Assembly: GCA_016432325.1 (NCBI GenBank)
Contig: CP066684.1
Span: forward strand, 186,001-250,000
DNA from: Candidatus Aenigmatarchaeota archaeon
GTDB lineage: Archaea > Aenigmatarchaeota > Aenigmatarchaeia > PWEA01 > JACQIF01
Length of the DNA stretch: 64,000 nucleotides
Reading direction: 5' to 3'
Under the pieces are notes generated by a model that worked only from the letters and a program-made list of their open reading frames with translations, ran no database searches and was not told the DNA's origin. Both the position numbers and the translations under genes were made by a program. Below are positions 17,400 to 25,499 of this stretch, piece after piece; the stretch's first letter is position 1, and the number at the start of each line of letters is the position of its first letter.

Positions 17400-17816
17400 T
17401 CAAAGAACCGCGGGTGCCCAGACGAGTATGTAGCCCATCAGGAGCAGCGCAACCAGATGGAAGGCCACGTCCAGCGCGTACAGCTGAAGAGGCTTGCCCT
17501 CCCATAGGACTTTGCCCAGCTGCACAGGCGCGATGAAACCGAGCCATGCCCACGCGCCTATCATCATGCCGCCGGCCGCGCTCGTGACGCCGGTAAGAGT
17601 GATGAACAGGCCGAGAACGAATGCCATCACGACAGAGCCTAAAATGGACGCCACGTACGCGGGGCTCATGTTTTTCTTCTTGGCGACCTTTACTTGCTTA
17701 TTCGTTATGCCGCTGAGTTTCATCCAGATCTTGCCGAAGAGCGGTCCGTACCACAGCATGCCAAGAACGAAGCTTGCCAGAGCGGCTATCGCAACCGCCA
17801 CGTATGTTATTGCCAT
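17400..17816 (-). CDS. DUF1761 family membrane protein
   Basis: 138 aa with four transmembrane helices: residues 4-24, about 55-75, 80-100 and 112-134. ASFVLGMLWYGPLFGKIWMKL and the C-terminal GKPLQLYALDVAFHLVALLLMGYIL match the DUF1761 pattern. Function unknown. Convergent with the regulator gene. Confidence 0.85.
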   Translation of the reverse strand: MAITYVAVAIAALASFVLGMLWYGPLFGKIWMKLSGITNKQVKVAKKKNMSPAYVASILGSVVMAFVLGLFITLTGVTSAAGGMMIGAWAWLGFIAPVQLGKVLWEGKPLQLYALDVAFHLVALLLMGYILVWAPAVL

Positions 17817-17876
17817 GGCCTAGGTGCGGAAGGGCGGTATATAAATATCATTAACGGCAATCTCATCTGTGATATT

Positions 17877-18173
17877 ATGGCAATTCTGGACCCTGCAAAG
17901 GCTCTGATAGAGCTGAAAGAGAAAACCATGAATGATATAGAACGCGCCACAGCGACGACGTGGGGAGGTCGTGCCCTTGCGAGCTTCAAGCTCGTTGCCG
18001 AACAGGCGAGCCTCATGGAAAAATTCAGGCACTTCTACGAAGCAGAGAACTATCGTCAAGAGGCCCTCGAACACGCGTCGATGACAGAAGACCGCGGCGC
18101 GCTGCTCGTCCAGATACACGATGAAATCGAAGAGGAGCGCCAGAAGGCCTTGAAGCTTCTGAAAGGCGAGTAA
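17877..18173 (+). CDS. Small helical protein of unknown function
   Basis: 98 aa, hydrophilic and almost entirely helical (AILDPAKALIELKEKT... and a Glu/Lys-rich C-terminus DEIEEERQKALKLLKGE). No domain recognised. ATG 17877 lies about 30 bp after GTATATAAATA, supporting this start rather than a longer frame from 17694. It sits immediately upstream of tRNA-Trp. Confidence 0.65.
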   Translation: MAILDPAKALIELKEKTMNDIERATATTWGGRALASFKLVAEQASLMEKFRHFYEAENYRQEALEHASMTEDRGALLVQIHDEIEEERQKALKLLKGE

Positions 18174-18220
18174 GCGTCCCCCAAAGGTATTTAAGTCATA
18201 TTCACGTTCTCGGGTTTGGA

Positions 18221-18404
18221 GGGGCCATAGGATAACCCGGCAGTCCTGCCGGCTCCAGTTGGCGCAACTGGCGCGCTGAGTCTCCGGACGATGACAAGGA
18301 AGATACCGGCTAGTCCCGGTTCAAACCGGGCTTTCTTTAAAAAGAAAGCACGGGTGCAAAGAAACTCCGCTTTCCAGCACATGAGAATCCGGGTGGCCCC
18401 ACCA
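18221..18404 (+). tRNA. tRNA-Trp(CCA) with two introns (anticodon loop and T-loop)
   Basis: Acceptor GGGGCCA (18221-18227) pairs with TGGCCCC (18394-18400), then A and an encoded CCA. The D-stem GGAT/GTCC is intact, with GG in its loop. Anticodon stem GCCGG (18248-18252) pairs with CCGGC (18306-18310), and anticodon CCA is at 18255-18257. Intron 1 is about 18259-18304 (46 nt), at the position where many archaeal tRNA-Trp genes have one. T-stem CCCGG (18315-18319) pairs with CCGGG (18389-18393). The T-loop is broken by a 62-nt intron (about 18324-18385), and joining gives TTCAAAT. A GGTATTTAAG box lies about 27 bp upstream. Confidence 0.88.
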
Positions 18405-18471
18405 AAACGACGGGATATAGATATCTGCATGTTTTTGAACGCTTTTATTTTCTCACTGATCTGATTTAGAT

Positions 18472-18906
18472 ATGTATATTTTTGTGAGTTATTCAAAAGA
18501 AGGACTGAATTATGCTTCTATAGTAAAAAATAAACTAGCAGGAAAACAGCATATCACATTCCTATCTCATGATGAATCTTATGGAGGGTCTGAAGCATGG
18601 ACGCAAATTAGCGAAGCGTTGTACAATGCTAGGGTTGTTATATTCGTTGTGACAGAGAGTAGTCAAACATCCGATGGTCAAACGGCTGAATTCAATGCTA
18701 CAATGAATAACGCCAAACCCTACATTCCATTTATCAAGGACGGTATTGTGTTAAAACAGTTCTATATTATGACAGCTCGAAATCATATTAAATTCAATGA
18801 TTCCAACATTTCTGACAAAACGGACGAGCTTACTAGTTCTATAGAACGAATGAATATCTCCGAAGGCGATGCAATGGCAGTAAAACTTTCAAATGGTGAT
18901 AACTAA
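18472..18906 (+). CDS. TIR-domain protein
   Basis: 144 aa, essentially one TIR-like domain. MYIFVSYSKEG is beta-A/box 1, SHDESYGGSEAWTQISEALYNARVVIFVVTESS follows, and the Glu of SDGQTAEFN (about residue 73) aligns with the catalytic Glu of NAD-cleaving TIR enzymes. Stand-alone TIR proteins in prokaryotes often work in anti-phage systems that make NAD-derived signals or deplete NAD. Its stop overlaps the next start (TAATG), so the two genes are translationally coupled. Much more AT-rich than the flanks. A CTTTTATTTT box about 27 bp upstream supports the start. Confidence 0.75.
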   Translation: MYIFVSYSKEGLNYASIVKNKLAGKQHITFLSHDESYGGSEAWTQISEALYNARVVIFVVTESSQTSDGQTAEFNATMNNAKPYIPFIKDGIVLKQFYIMTARNHIKFNDSNISDKTDELTSSIERMNISEGDAMAVKLSNGDN

Positions 18907-19661
18907 TGGATTCTGTTGATGTTGGCAAGATAGAAACTTTTGTACATCAGATGTTGCAAGCGTACAATCACACTGCATTGTTGGATAGTATCGCCTCTGT
19001 CATAAGTTTTAATCCGGAAATACATGAGCAACTTGAATTGTCTCAAATAGGTAAGCGAACAGGTATACCGCGTAGATTCTTTTTTACTAATGACAACGTC
19101 GATAACAGTATGGTAGCAGCAGATTTTGCCCGTGCTATTGTTGCAGGAGAAAGAAACTTCTTTTTACACGAAATAGAAAAAAGCTCAGTTGTTGTTAATA
19201 TTTCAGGTTTCACCTACGAATCGATATTAAATGTAATGAGAACAATAGATAATCCAACGGATATGTTCATTCCCATAGAACCATTTTTTAACAACTTCTA
19301 CACGTGGAATAAACCCAACCATGAAAGAATACGTTTCGAATATATGAAAGAGCCAATACTACTAGCCGGTAATCAAGAAATAAGAGTACATTGGCTAACA
19401 ACAGACACTGGATTTACAGAGATTTTTATTACGAATCGCAAAGGTATTTCTTTGGCACGTAAGGAGTTCAAAGACGCCTCAACTCCGAAGGATTTTGATA
19501 TTATACCCGAGATGAATTATATCTCTCCTAAGGAGAAGTTGATGGTTTACTTCGGTAAGTCTAAGAAAACCGCAGATGACTTTGACCTAGTGATAAGAAC
19601 GATTGTCTCAAATCCCGTTGTTAATCCCAACGCCGCACTGAAAATAAGTGTTGATTCTTAA
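18906..19661 (+). CDS. Unknown partner of the TIR protein
   Basis: 251 aa, soluble, no recognised domain. It has mixed alpha/beta content with aromatic-rich stretches (RRFFFTNDNVDNSMVAADFARAI, FFNNFYTW) and a beta-rich C-terminal half. It shares one base with the TIR stop codon, implying co-production. It could be a sensor, effector or structural partner; nothing in the sequence decides. AT-rich like the rest of the island. Confidence 0.6.
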   Translation: MDSVDVGKIETFVHQMLQAYNHTALLDSIASVISFNPEIHEQLELSQIGKRTGIPRRFFFTNDNVDNSMVAADFARAIVAGERNFFLHEIEKSSVVVNISGFTYESILNVMRTIDNPTDMFIPIEPFFNNFYTWNKPNHERIRFEYMKEPILLAGNQEIRVHWLTTDTGFTEIFITNRKGISLARKEFKDASTPKDFDIIPEMNYISPKEKLMVYFGKSKKTADDFDLVIRTIVSNPVVNPNAALKISVDS

Positions 19662-19784
19662 CATCTTCTTCCAATACCAAAGCTTACTCCTAGAGATCCC
19701 TAGTGCCCGCGCCTCTGAGGACAAATAAATACCTTACTCTAGGGTGGGGTAACCTTTATATATTCCAAAGTTCGTTTAACCGGT

Positions 19785-20171
19785 ATGAAGTTAGAGCTGA
19801 TCATACCGGAGATATACAAAAACTCGACTGAGATACATGAACTCCAACAACTGTCGGATGACGTCAAATCCAACAAAATTAAGGTGTCCGTTAAGATCGT
19901 GGATGTCCCCGAAGCGGAGACTATTAAAATGCAACGAATGATGACTCCATCCATTCTACATAAAATTGGGATTAAACAAACGCAGAAAACAAAGAACCTT
20001 TATCCTACCCTTCTCGTTTGTGACGACGATGGAAAAGTGATCACGTTCTATCCGCAGAAAAGAAGAGGACGAGATGGCGGCGAGATAAGCATCAAAGAAT
20101 TTCTTAGGAGCTTCGTTAAAGGTAGGATTGTTGCGTTGCATGAGAAAAATACGTTAGAATCGTTGATGTGA
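19785..20171 (+). CDS. Unknown island protein, possible thioredoxin-like fold
   Basis: 128 aa. The pattern VSVKIVDVPEAE, then LYPTLLVCDDDGKVITFYPQ and a Lys/Arg-rich helix loosely recalls a thioredoxin-like fold (beta-alpha-beta, Pro before a strand), but no CxxC is present, so this is weak. The box CTTTATATATTC is about 27 bp before the ATG. One nt separates it from the next gene, so they form an operon. Confidence 0.5.
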   Translation: MKLELIIPEIYKNSTEIHELQQLSDDVKSNKIKVSVKIVDVPEAETIKMQRMMTPSILHKIGIKQTQKTKNLYPTLLVCDDDGKVITFYPQKRRGRDGGEISIKEFLRSFVKGRIVALHEKNTLESLM

Positions 20172-20172
20172 T

Positions 20173-20799
20173 ATGACTTGGAATTCCATAATTGAAGCTA
20201 CGGTTAGCGGGGTTGCCGCTGCGCTAATCTCTGCCATAATCATATTTGTAGCTAAAGCTACTCTGGGAAGAAAGTTAAAAGAAAGGTCAATTAAAACAGA
20301 GGTTCCCGACGTCTCTGGTTCTGTGTTAAACAATCCATTTTTAATATCTTTGTCCCTTACATCATTCGCTGTTGTACTAACCTTTTTTAGCATGGTCTAT
20401 TCGTGGCAAACTTTTAGTTATATTTATCTAACTGTTGCAGATTTTGTGCTTGGTATTGTAACTTATTGGATATACAATAACCAATGTCCGAACTGCAATA
20501 GAATTTTTACAAAGCGGTTACTTAACAAGGAAATATTGAAAGAAGAAAGAAGACCATATACATATAGAGATTATACGATTTATCTGTATGCAGATGGTTC
20601 CGAAAAAGACCGAAAATATCATGGCGCAGAAAAAACTAAAATGGAAACATGGAGAACCGAGAGAGAGTTTTATGAATGCTATGGGTGTACTCACGAATGG
20701 GAACGCTTATTCGAAAGAAACTTAGATCTCAGCAATAGGCCTAGACCGAATCTCATTAGAACTAAATACAATCAGCCAACCATCTTTGACAATTATTGA
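20173..20799 (+). CDS. Membrane protein with a zinc-ribbon-like cytoplasmic domain
   Basis: 208 aa. Three transmembrane helices lie at about residues 8-28, 57-77 and 80-100. A soluble domain follows with CPNCNRIF and, some 70 residues later, CYGCTHEWERLF, which could bind one zinc. No family recognised. Second gene of an AT-rich operon in the island. Confidence 0.6.
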   Translation: MTWNSIIEATVSGVAAALISAIIIFVAKATLGRKLKERSIKTEVPDVSGSVLNNPFLISLSLTSFAVVLTFFSMVYSWQTFSYIYLTVADFVLGIVTYWIYNNQCPNCNRIFTKRLLNKEILKEERRPYTYRDYTIYLYADGSEKDRKYHGAEKTKMETWRTEREFYECYGCTHEWERLFERNLDLSNRPRPNLIRTKYNQPTIFDNY

Positions 20800-20811
20800 G
20801 TTTCGGCAGTT

Positions 20812-21189
20812 TTATTTGAAAGGCAACTCCTTTACATTATTGCCGTAAACCATTCCATCATTATCAATAAACGTGGCATTGATTAATATCGTGGACCCCT
20901 TAAACTTTTTCAAGTTACTGCAGGGAAACACGCCATTGGGACTTTCCATTACATTCAACTCGCCAGAACAGACAATCACAGATTCGGAAGTGGCCTCGAC
21001 ATTAACTTTACATATGGGGGTTTGTGCAATCGCTGCTAGCGGGGGCGGTACTTTACTAAACCCCATTATCATTTTGTCTGAACAGGAAATGGCTATACCG
21101 GGCGTTGTGAATAAGATTGTGTATGAAATTCCCAATAAGGTCACCAGTGCAAATAGCACCACCAATCTCATTTCAGATTTTTTAGCCAT
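20812..21189 (-). CDS. Membrane-anchored or secreted protein of unknown function
   Basis: 125 aa. MAKKSEMRLVVLFALVTLLGISYTILF is a signal anchor. The exposed part has four Cys residues that could form disulfides (CSDK, CKVN, CSGE, CSNL). No family recognised. It lies 10 nt downstream of the next membrane gene on the same strand. The opposite-strand frame in this interval is a shadow. Confidence 0.55.
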   Translation of the reverse strand: MAKKSEMRLVVLFALVTLLGISYTILFTTPGIAISCSDKMIMGFSKVPPPLAAIAQTPICKVNVEATSESVIVCSGELNVMESPNGVFPCSNLKKFKGSTILINATFIDNDGMVYGNNVKELPFK

Positions 21190-21199
21190 AGTATCTCCT

Positions 21200-21517
21200 T
21201 TAGGTAAACGCTCCTAATATAAGAAATGTCCCGTACACGGATAAATTTAAAACAAACGCTAAAGCCGTGGATATTATACACACATCTAGCATTCTATAAT
21301 ATATGCTTAGAAGACTTTTACGATAAAGTCTTTTGCTATGGAGAATTATTTGGATGAAAATTAATAACATCCAAAGGAAAACTAAAACAAATAAACTTCC
21401 TCTGATTAGCCCGAATGAAAACAAATTCGAAGTGGCTGGCACGATTCCTAAAATTCCGATAAAAAGGCTTATCAATATGCCAAACCGTTCGGTCGGTTGT
21501 TTTTCAGCGTTGCTCAT
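21200..21517 (-). CDS. Small three-helix membrane protein
   Basis: 105 aa with hydrophobic segments at about residues 12-32, 38-60 and 76-98. No motif recognised. An AAGTATAAGATT box lies about 27 bp upstream. Probably co-transcribed with the secreted protein gene after it. Marks the right side of the AT-rich island; 21518-21666 beyond it holds no gene I can support. Confidence 0.5.
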   Translation of the reverse strand: MSNAEKQPTERFGILISLFIGILGIVPATSNLFSFGLIRGSLFVLVFLWMLLIFIQIILHSKRLYRKSLLSIYYRMLDVCIISTALAFVLNLSVYGTFLILGAFT

Positions 21518-21666
21518 CTACTGATCACATATGACTAGGAATCTTATACTTAAAGAATTCAAAAACATGGAGATGTCTATATCCCCACCAATTTCCCAGC
21601 CCTCCATAGCCCCCGCTAAATCAATCAAAAATAAAGAAAAAGCTAGAGTCAACGCTGAGCGCAACT

Positions 21667-21831
21667 CTAGAAGCGCTGCCTGGGAACGAAGCACGCCTTG
21701 CAATAGACGGGCTTTCCTTCCGTTGGCTTGAAAGGCACTTCGCATTCCTGTCCGCATTTGCTGCAGACGGCCTTGTGCATTTCGCGTGGACCGCGGTCAA
21801 AGCCGCGTCCGCCACCAAAACTTCTTTCCAT
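21667..21831 (-). CDS. Small CxxC-x17-CxxC zinc-binding protein
   Basis: 54 aa. A Gly/Arg-rich start (MERSFGGGRGFDRGPREM) is followed by CSKCGQECEVPFKP, GKPVYCKACFVPRQRF. The spacing of the two Cys pairs and the VPFKPTxGKPVYCxxC sequence match a widespread small zinc-binding domain of unknown function. GC content returns to the chromosomal norm, so it lies outside the island. Confidence 0.78.
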   Translation of the reverse strand: MERSFGGGRGFDRGPREMHKAVCSKCGQECEVPFKPTEGKPVYCKACFVPRQRF

Positions 21832-22028
21832 TTCATTTCACCTGTTTGTTTTTCTAGCGAATTAAGATCTCGAGAATTCGGAACGACACGCTCTTTCGAA
21901 ACGCTCTACTCCCACACTCTCTACTGTCTGACTTCGCTGCCCCAGATGGGGATACACACCTATTTAAGCTTCGTTTGAGGCTCTTTTGCAGGCTACTTTT
22001 AAGGGGGATGCGGCATGAAAAAGGTCTT

Positions 22029-22541
22029 ATGCGAAGGGCGTACCTATTGGCAATTCTGTTGGTGAGCGGTTGTATGGCTGTACAGGCGGCGAAGAACGGG
22101 GACACGGTGAGCGTCGACTACGTAGGAAAGCTCCAGGACGGAACGGTCTTTGACACTTCTATAGCGGCCGCGGCGAAGGCGGCAGGCGCTTACAATGCGC
22201 AGCGCGACTACGCGCCGCTCACAGTCAAACTGGGCTCAGGGGGCGTCATAAAGGGCTTCAATGACGGCATCGTCGGGATGCGCGTCGGGCAGACGAAAGA
22301 CGTCACGATACCGCCGGAAGAAGGATACGGTGAAAGCCAGGAAGAGCTCATCATTAACGTCTCTACAGAAGAGCTGCGCCAAGCCGGCATAAACGCCACA
22401 ATAGGCATGGAAGTGGGCTCCAGAAGCGGCGCCCGGGGAAAGATCATGGCCGTCGCCGACGGAAACGTGACCATAGACTTCAACCACCCTCTTGCAGGCA
22501 AGACCCTGATATTCACGATAACCCTGGTTTCGATAAAGTAG
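22029..22541 (+). CDS. Secreted FKBP-type peptidyl-prolyl isomerase, probable lipoprotein
   Basis: About 170 aa. Signal MRRAYLLAILLVSGCMA has a Cys in lipobox-like context. The FKBP domain follows: GDTVSVDYVGKLQDGTVFDTS, GVIKGFNDGIVGMRVGQTKDVTIPPEEGYGE, and an IF-type insertion (SQEELIINVSTEEL...) as in SlyD-like archaeal FKBPs. It would assist folding outside the membrane. ATG 22008 is an alternative start adding seven residues. Confidence 0.85.
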   Translation: MRRAYLLAILLVSGCMAVQAAKNGDTVSVDYVGKLQDGTVFDTSIAAAAKAAGAYNAQRDYAPLTVKLGSGGVIKGFNDGIVGMRVGQTKDVTIPPEEGYGESQEELIINVSTEELRQAGINATIGMEVGSRSGARGKIMAVADGNVTIDFNHPLAGKTLIFTITLVSIK

Positions 22542-22568
22542 TTTAATACAGGCTTGGTAAGGATTGCC

Positions 22569-23363
22569 ATGCTCGATTCCGCGTTGACGCAAATCAGGGT
22601 GCGCATTCTGGAGAAGGTGAAGTACTTCACTGTCCTGCCGCAGCTCAACGGCCAGAGGGCGAAGTATCTCAAATCCGTGATGGACTACTGGACTTCAAGG
22701 CGCGTCACATTCCCTGCAACGACTCTCAGGCTTCGCGGCTCGGTGTTCGCGACGCGCCAGAACAGCATGGACATACCGCACCTCTCGAATCTCTATGAAC
22801 CGCAGACCACCTCGTTCATTCTGGGAGCGAAGCCGAAGATGTTCGTGGACGTGGGCGCGCACGTCGGCCGTTTTACCGTCACGGCCGCGGCCGGAGGCGC
22901 GCGCGTTCTCGCGCTGGAGCCGAGCAGGGAAAATTACAGAACGCTCATGCGTAACATATCGGCGAACGGCCTTGGACGAAAAGTCAACGCGCTGAACATC
23001 GGCTGCTCGAACAGGAAAGGAACCGCGACGCTGTACTTCGTTCCTTCGCAGGAAGGCACGTCTTCCATGAAAAAACAGCGCGGCGTCGGAGAGGCGTGCC
23101 GCGTCGACAGGCTGGACAGTATAGTGCAGAAGGCGGGACTGAAAGCGGAGGACGTCGGCCTGATAAAGATAGACGTAGAAGGCCTCGAAGCGATCGTTCT
23201 GGAAGGTTCGGCAAATATTCTGAAGAGGGGGAAGCCTACGCTCGTGTTGGAGATAATGGAAGACGCGAGAAACAGGAAGATAACGGCGTTTTTGTCCAAG
23301 TTCGGCTATCGTTGCGTGAAACGTTTGGACGGCAAGAACTCCGTCTTCTCCGCGCGGTCATAG
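22569..23363 (+). CDS. FkbM family methyltransferase
   Basis: 264 aa. The SAM-binding core reads KMFVDVGAHVGRFTVTAAAGGARVLALEPSREN, with the family motif IKIDVEGLEAIVLEG and a C-terminal LEIM segment. FkbM enzymes O-methylate sugars or polyketide-like molecules; here a surface glycan or lipid is a reasonable guess. Start at ATG 22569, about 27 bp after GTAGTTTAATA. Overlaps the convergent MFS gene by 6 nt. Confidence 0.87.
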   Translation: MLDSALTQIRVRILEKVKYFTVLPQLNGQRAKYLKSVMDYWTSRRVTFPATTLRLRGSVFATRQNSMDIPHLSNLYEPQTTSFILGAKPKMFVDVGAHVGRFTVTAAAGGARVLALEPSRENYRTLMRNISANGLGRKVNALNIGCSNRKGTATLYFVPSQEGTSSMKKQRGVGEACRVDRLDSIVQKAGLKAEDVGLIKIDVEGLEAIVLEGSANILKRGKPTLVLEIMEDARNRKITAFLSKFGYRCVKRLDGKNSVFSARS

Positions 23364-24416
23364 CACGAGCAGCACGCTCAACAGCGACGCCAGATAGAAA
23401 CCGAACCCCAGCGTGTCAGCGGCCAGAGCGACTACAATCAGACAGGTCAGCTTGCCCATGTTCATGAGAGTCTCGCGGAAGAGCGTGTAGCCGACGACAT
23501 CGTTTTCCTTGGCGTGGCGAATGAAACTGCGGTATACGGGCAGGTCCGCGCCCAGGGCGACGATTCCCATCGCAAGCGATGCGGCGAGCACGAGGAACTC
23601 CGTTCGGGCGAGAGGCAGCAGGTAGTAGAATGCTGCGAGAGGCACCGCCGTTATTCTCAAGACCTTCGTCGTGCCTATTCTGTCGGTGATGCGGCCGAGA
23701 TAGTTGGAAAAGAATATGGAGCCGACTATCGCGAGGGAACCGGCCACTCCGACTCCGAAGAAATCGCCAAGGACGGCGAAGATGAAGACGGGCCACAGAA
23801 TCCCCTCAATCACCGCACGGAAACCGTCCACGAAGAAACGTATCGCGTAGCGCATGTTCTCTGTCGTTGCATACGAAGACCACGACACTATCTCCGGTTT
23901 TTTGACGTCCTTCGTCGCAAGCAAAGGCAGGGTGGAGAGAGCCACCAGCGTCAGCGCGGAAAGGAAGAGGGCCGGGAAGCCGTAGGTCGTCAGGATGAGT
24001 CCTCCGAGCAAAGGTCCGAATATGGCGGCCGCGCGCACCGCGCTGAAAAGCACGCCCGACTCGGCGCCTTCCTTTCTCTTGTCCGTGGACAGGGAAAAGT
24101 CCGTGTGCAGGCCCATCCAGTAGAGGGAGAGCGCAACGCCGCCCAAGGCCGCTATGACGGACGGGTTGACAGGACTGGTGTCGTAGACGTTCAGCAACAC
24201 GAGCTGCAGCATGAGGAACGGCGCGGAAGCGGCTATGGTGTGCTTGAGACCTATCACGGGCATCAGGCGGACAGTGATGAAGTTGGCGACCATCGACGTC
24301 AGGTACATGACGCCGTAGTATTGCAGCAGCATCAGGGGCAGCGGCATTCCCTTGCCGAGGAAATACAGAGGCACGAACACTCCGACCATGGAAAGCCCGA
24401 ACGAGCGCAAAAACAT
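23358..24416 (-). CDS. Major facilitator superfamily transporter, N-terminus uncertain
   Basis: At least 352 aa with about 11-12 transmembrane helices. MFS signatures include FSNYLGRITDRIGTTKVLR between helices. The reading frame stays open upstream of this ATG for 21 more codons (to 24479). Those codons read FEPIRKYWHFNIELNEIFAN, which looks like a genuine N-terminus of this family. A perfect GGAGGTGA (24487-24494) sits 7 nt before an ACG at that point. No ATG, GTG or TTG is available there, so initiation may be at ACG, or the start codon is mutated. Substrate unknown. Confidence 0.82.
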   Translation of the reverse strand: MFLRSFGLSMVGVFVPLYFLGKGMPLPLMLLQYYGVMYLTSMVANFITVRLMPVIGLKHTIAASAPFLMLQLVLLNVYDTSPVNPSVIAALGGVALSLYWMGLHTDFSLSTDKRKEGAESGVLFSAVRAAAIFGPLLGGLILTTYGFPALFLSALTLVALSTLPLLATKDVKKPEIVSWSSYATTENMRYAIRFFVDGFRAVIEGILWPVFIFAVLGDFFGVGVAGSLAIVGSIFFSNYLGRITDRIGTTKVLRITAVPLAAFYYLLPLARTEFLVLAASLAMGIVALGADLPVYRSFIRHAKENDVVGYTLFRETLMNMGKLTCLIVVALAADTLGFGFYLASLLSVLLVL

Positions 24417-24543
24417 GTTGGCGAATATTTCGTTCAGCTCGATGTTGAAATGCCAGTACTTCCGTATGGGTTCGAACGTTTACACGTCACCTCCTTCGAT
24501 TCGTCGCCTAACGTATATATTCTTCGCATAAAAACGTCTTGTC

Positions 24544-25101
24544 ATGGACGGCTGTGTGTTCTGCAAGATAGCCACGAAGGAGATAGCGTCAGAGATAATC
24601 TACGAAGACGACAAGACCCTCGCGTTTCTCGACATCAATCCGATTACTCCCGGCCATACCGTGGTGATTCCCAAGGGCCACGCCTCAAGCATCGTGGATA
24701 TGGACACCAAAGGAGTGCAGGCCGTTTTTACCGCGGTGAGAAACGTCGTGCAGCAGATACAGAAGGCCATGTCTCCTGTCGGTTTCAACTACGGCGTCAA
24801 CCAAGGGCGCGCGGCGGGGCAGGCCATAGACCACCTGCACGTTCACGTGCTGCCGCGCTTTGAGAACGACGGCGGCGGCTCGATACACATGATAGTGAGA
24901 AATCCTCCGCGCAAACAGACGGTCGAAGAGATAGGGGGCACGATACGCGCGGCCTCGGGGTTTGTCCAGAAAGACGAGCCCGCGGAGGAGGCGCCGGCGA
25001 AGAAAGAGGAGCCGAAGGAAGACCTGGAAAAGAAGATGAAAGCGCTTGAAGAAGAGATGTCCAAGCATATCGCGACTCTGAAGAGGATGAGGCGGCCTTA
25101 A
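24544..25101 (+). CDS. HIT-family nucleotide hydrolase with coiled-coil tail
   Basis: 185 aa. CVFCKIATKEI and the HIT motif HLHVHVLPRF (about residues 98-107) define the family, which cleaves AMP-linked or dinucleotide compounds. After residue 140 comes a Glu/Lys/Ala-rich linker and coiled coil (KKMKALEEEMSKHIATLKRM), an extension not needed for catalysis. The box ACGTATATATTC between this gene and the MFS gene could serve both. Confidence 0.92.
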   Translation: MDGCVFCKIATKEIASEIIYEDDKTLAFLDINPITPGHTVVIPKGHASSIVDMDTKGVQAVFTAVRNVVQQIQKAMSPVGFNYGVNQGRAAGQAIDHLHVHVLPRFENDGGGSIHMIVRNPPRKQTVEEIGGTIRAASGFVQKDEPAEEAPAKKEEPKEDLEKKMKALEEEMSKHIATLKRMRRP

Positions 25102-25185
25102 AGCGAAGCTTCAGATCTCCCTGCTGGGAAGGATGCGAGGAGGTCGTAATCGTGTTTTTATTCTTGTGTCGCACACTCGAACCAA

Positions 25186-25466
25186 GCGGCGATAGTCTAG
25201 TGGTTTCCGCGGCAGCTTCATGGCGTACACCGCCCCGCGGAAATTGTAGGACCTTAGCCTTCCATGGCGCCTTTTTGAGCACGTCCGCTCAAAAACCCGC
25301 GGGAATGCACGGAACAAAGTTCCGGCACATCGGGAGCACACTCCCGAATAAAATCCGCTGGCGCACGATGAAAGCTAATGACCCGGGTTCGAACAAGTGG
25401 CACGTGCGCGCGCCCCTTGAACCCCTACGACGTAGGCGTTTCATGAAAATCCCGGTCGCCGCACCA
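25186..25466 (+). tRNA. tRNA-Gly(UCC) with three introns
   Basis: Acceptor GCGGCGA (25186-25192) pairs with TCGCCGC (25456-25462), then A and an encoded CCA. D-stem GTCT (25195-25198) pairs with GGAC (25249-25252), with a 42-nt intron (about 25206-25247) in the D-loop. Anticodon stem TTAGC (25254-25258) pairs with GCTAA (25374-25378); anticodon TCC is at 25261-25263; a 108-nt intron (25265-25372) follows base 37. T-stem CCGGG (25383-25387) pairs with CCCGG (25451-25455), with a 56-nt T-loop intron (about 25392-25447). Splicing all three yields a normal 75-76 nt tRNA with T-loop TTCGAAT. A TTTTTATTC box lies about 30 bp upstream. Confidence 0.88.
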
Positions 25467-25499
25467 ACGTTTATATCCACATAATCATCTCTTTATCGC

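Noticed and set aside
20873-21217. Plus-strand protein of 114 aa
   Set aside because: The minus-strand frame has a signal anchor, paired Cys residues and fits the neighbouring operon; the plus frame has none of these.
18405-21666. Complete integrative element with att sites
   Set aside because: No integrase gene and no second copy of the tRNA-Trp 3' end was found at the right side, so only an island of foreign composition is claimed.
23514-24863. 449-codon plus-strand ORF opposite the MFS gene
   Set aside because: Arg/Glu/Gly-rich composition with no domains; the opposite strand encodes a clear transporter, and its 3' part overlaps the HIT gene in the wrong frame.
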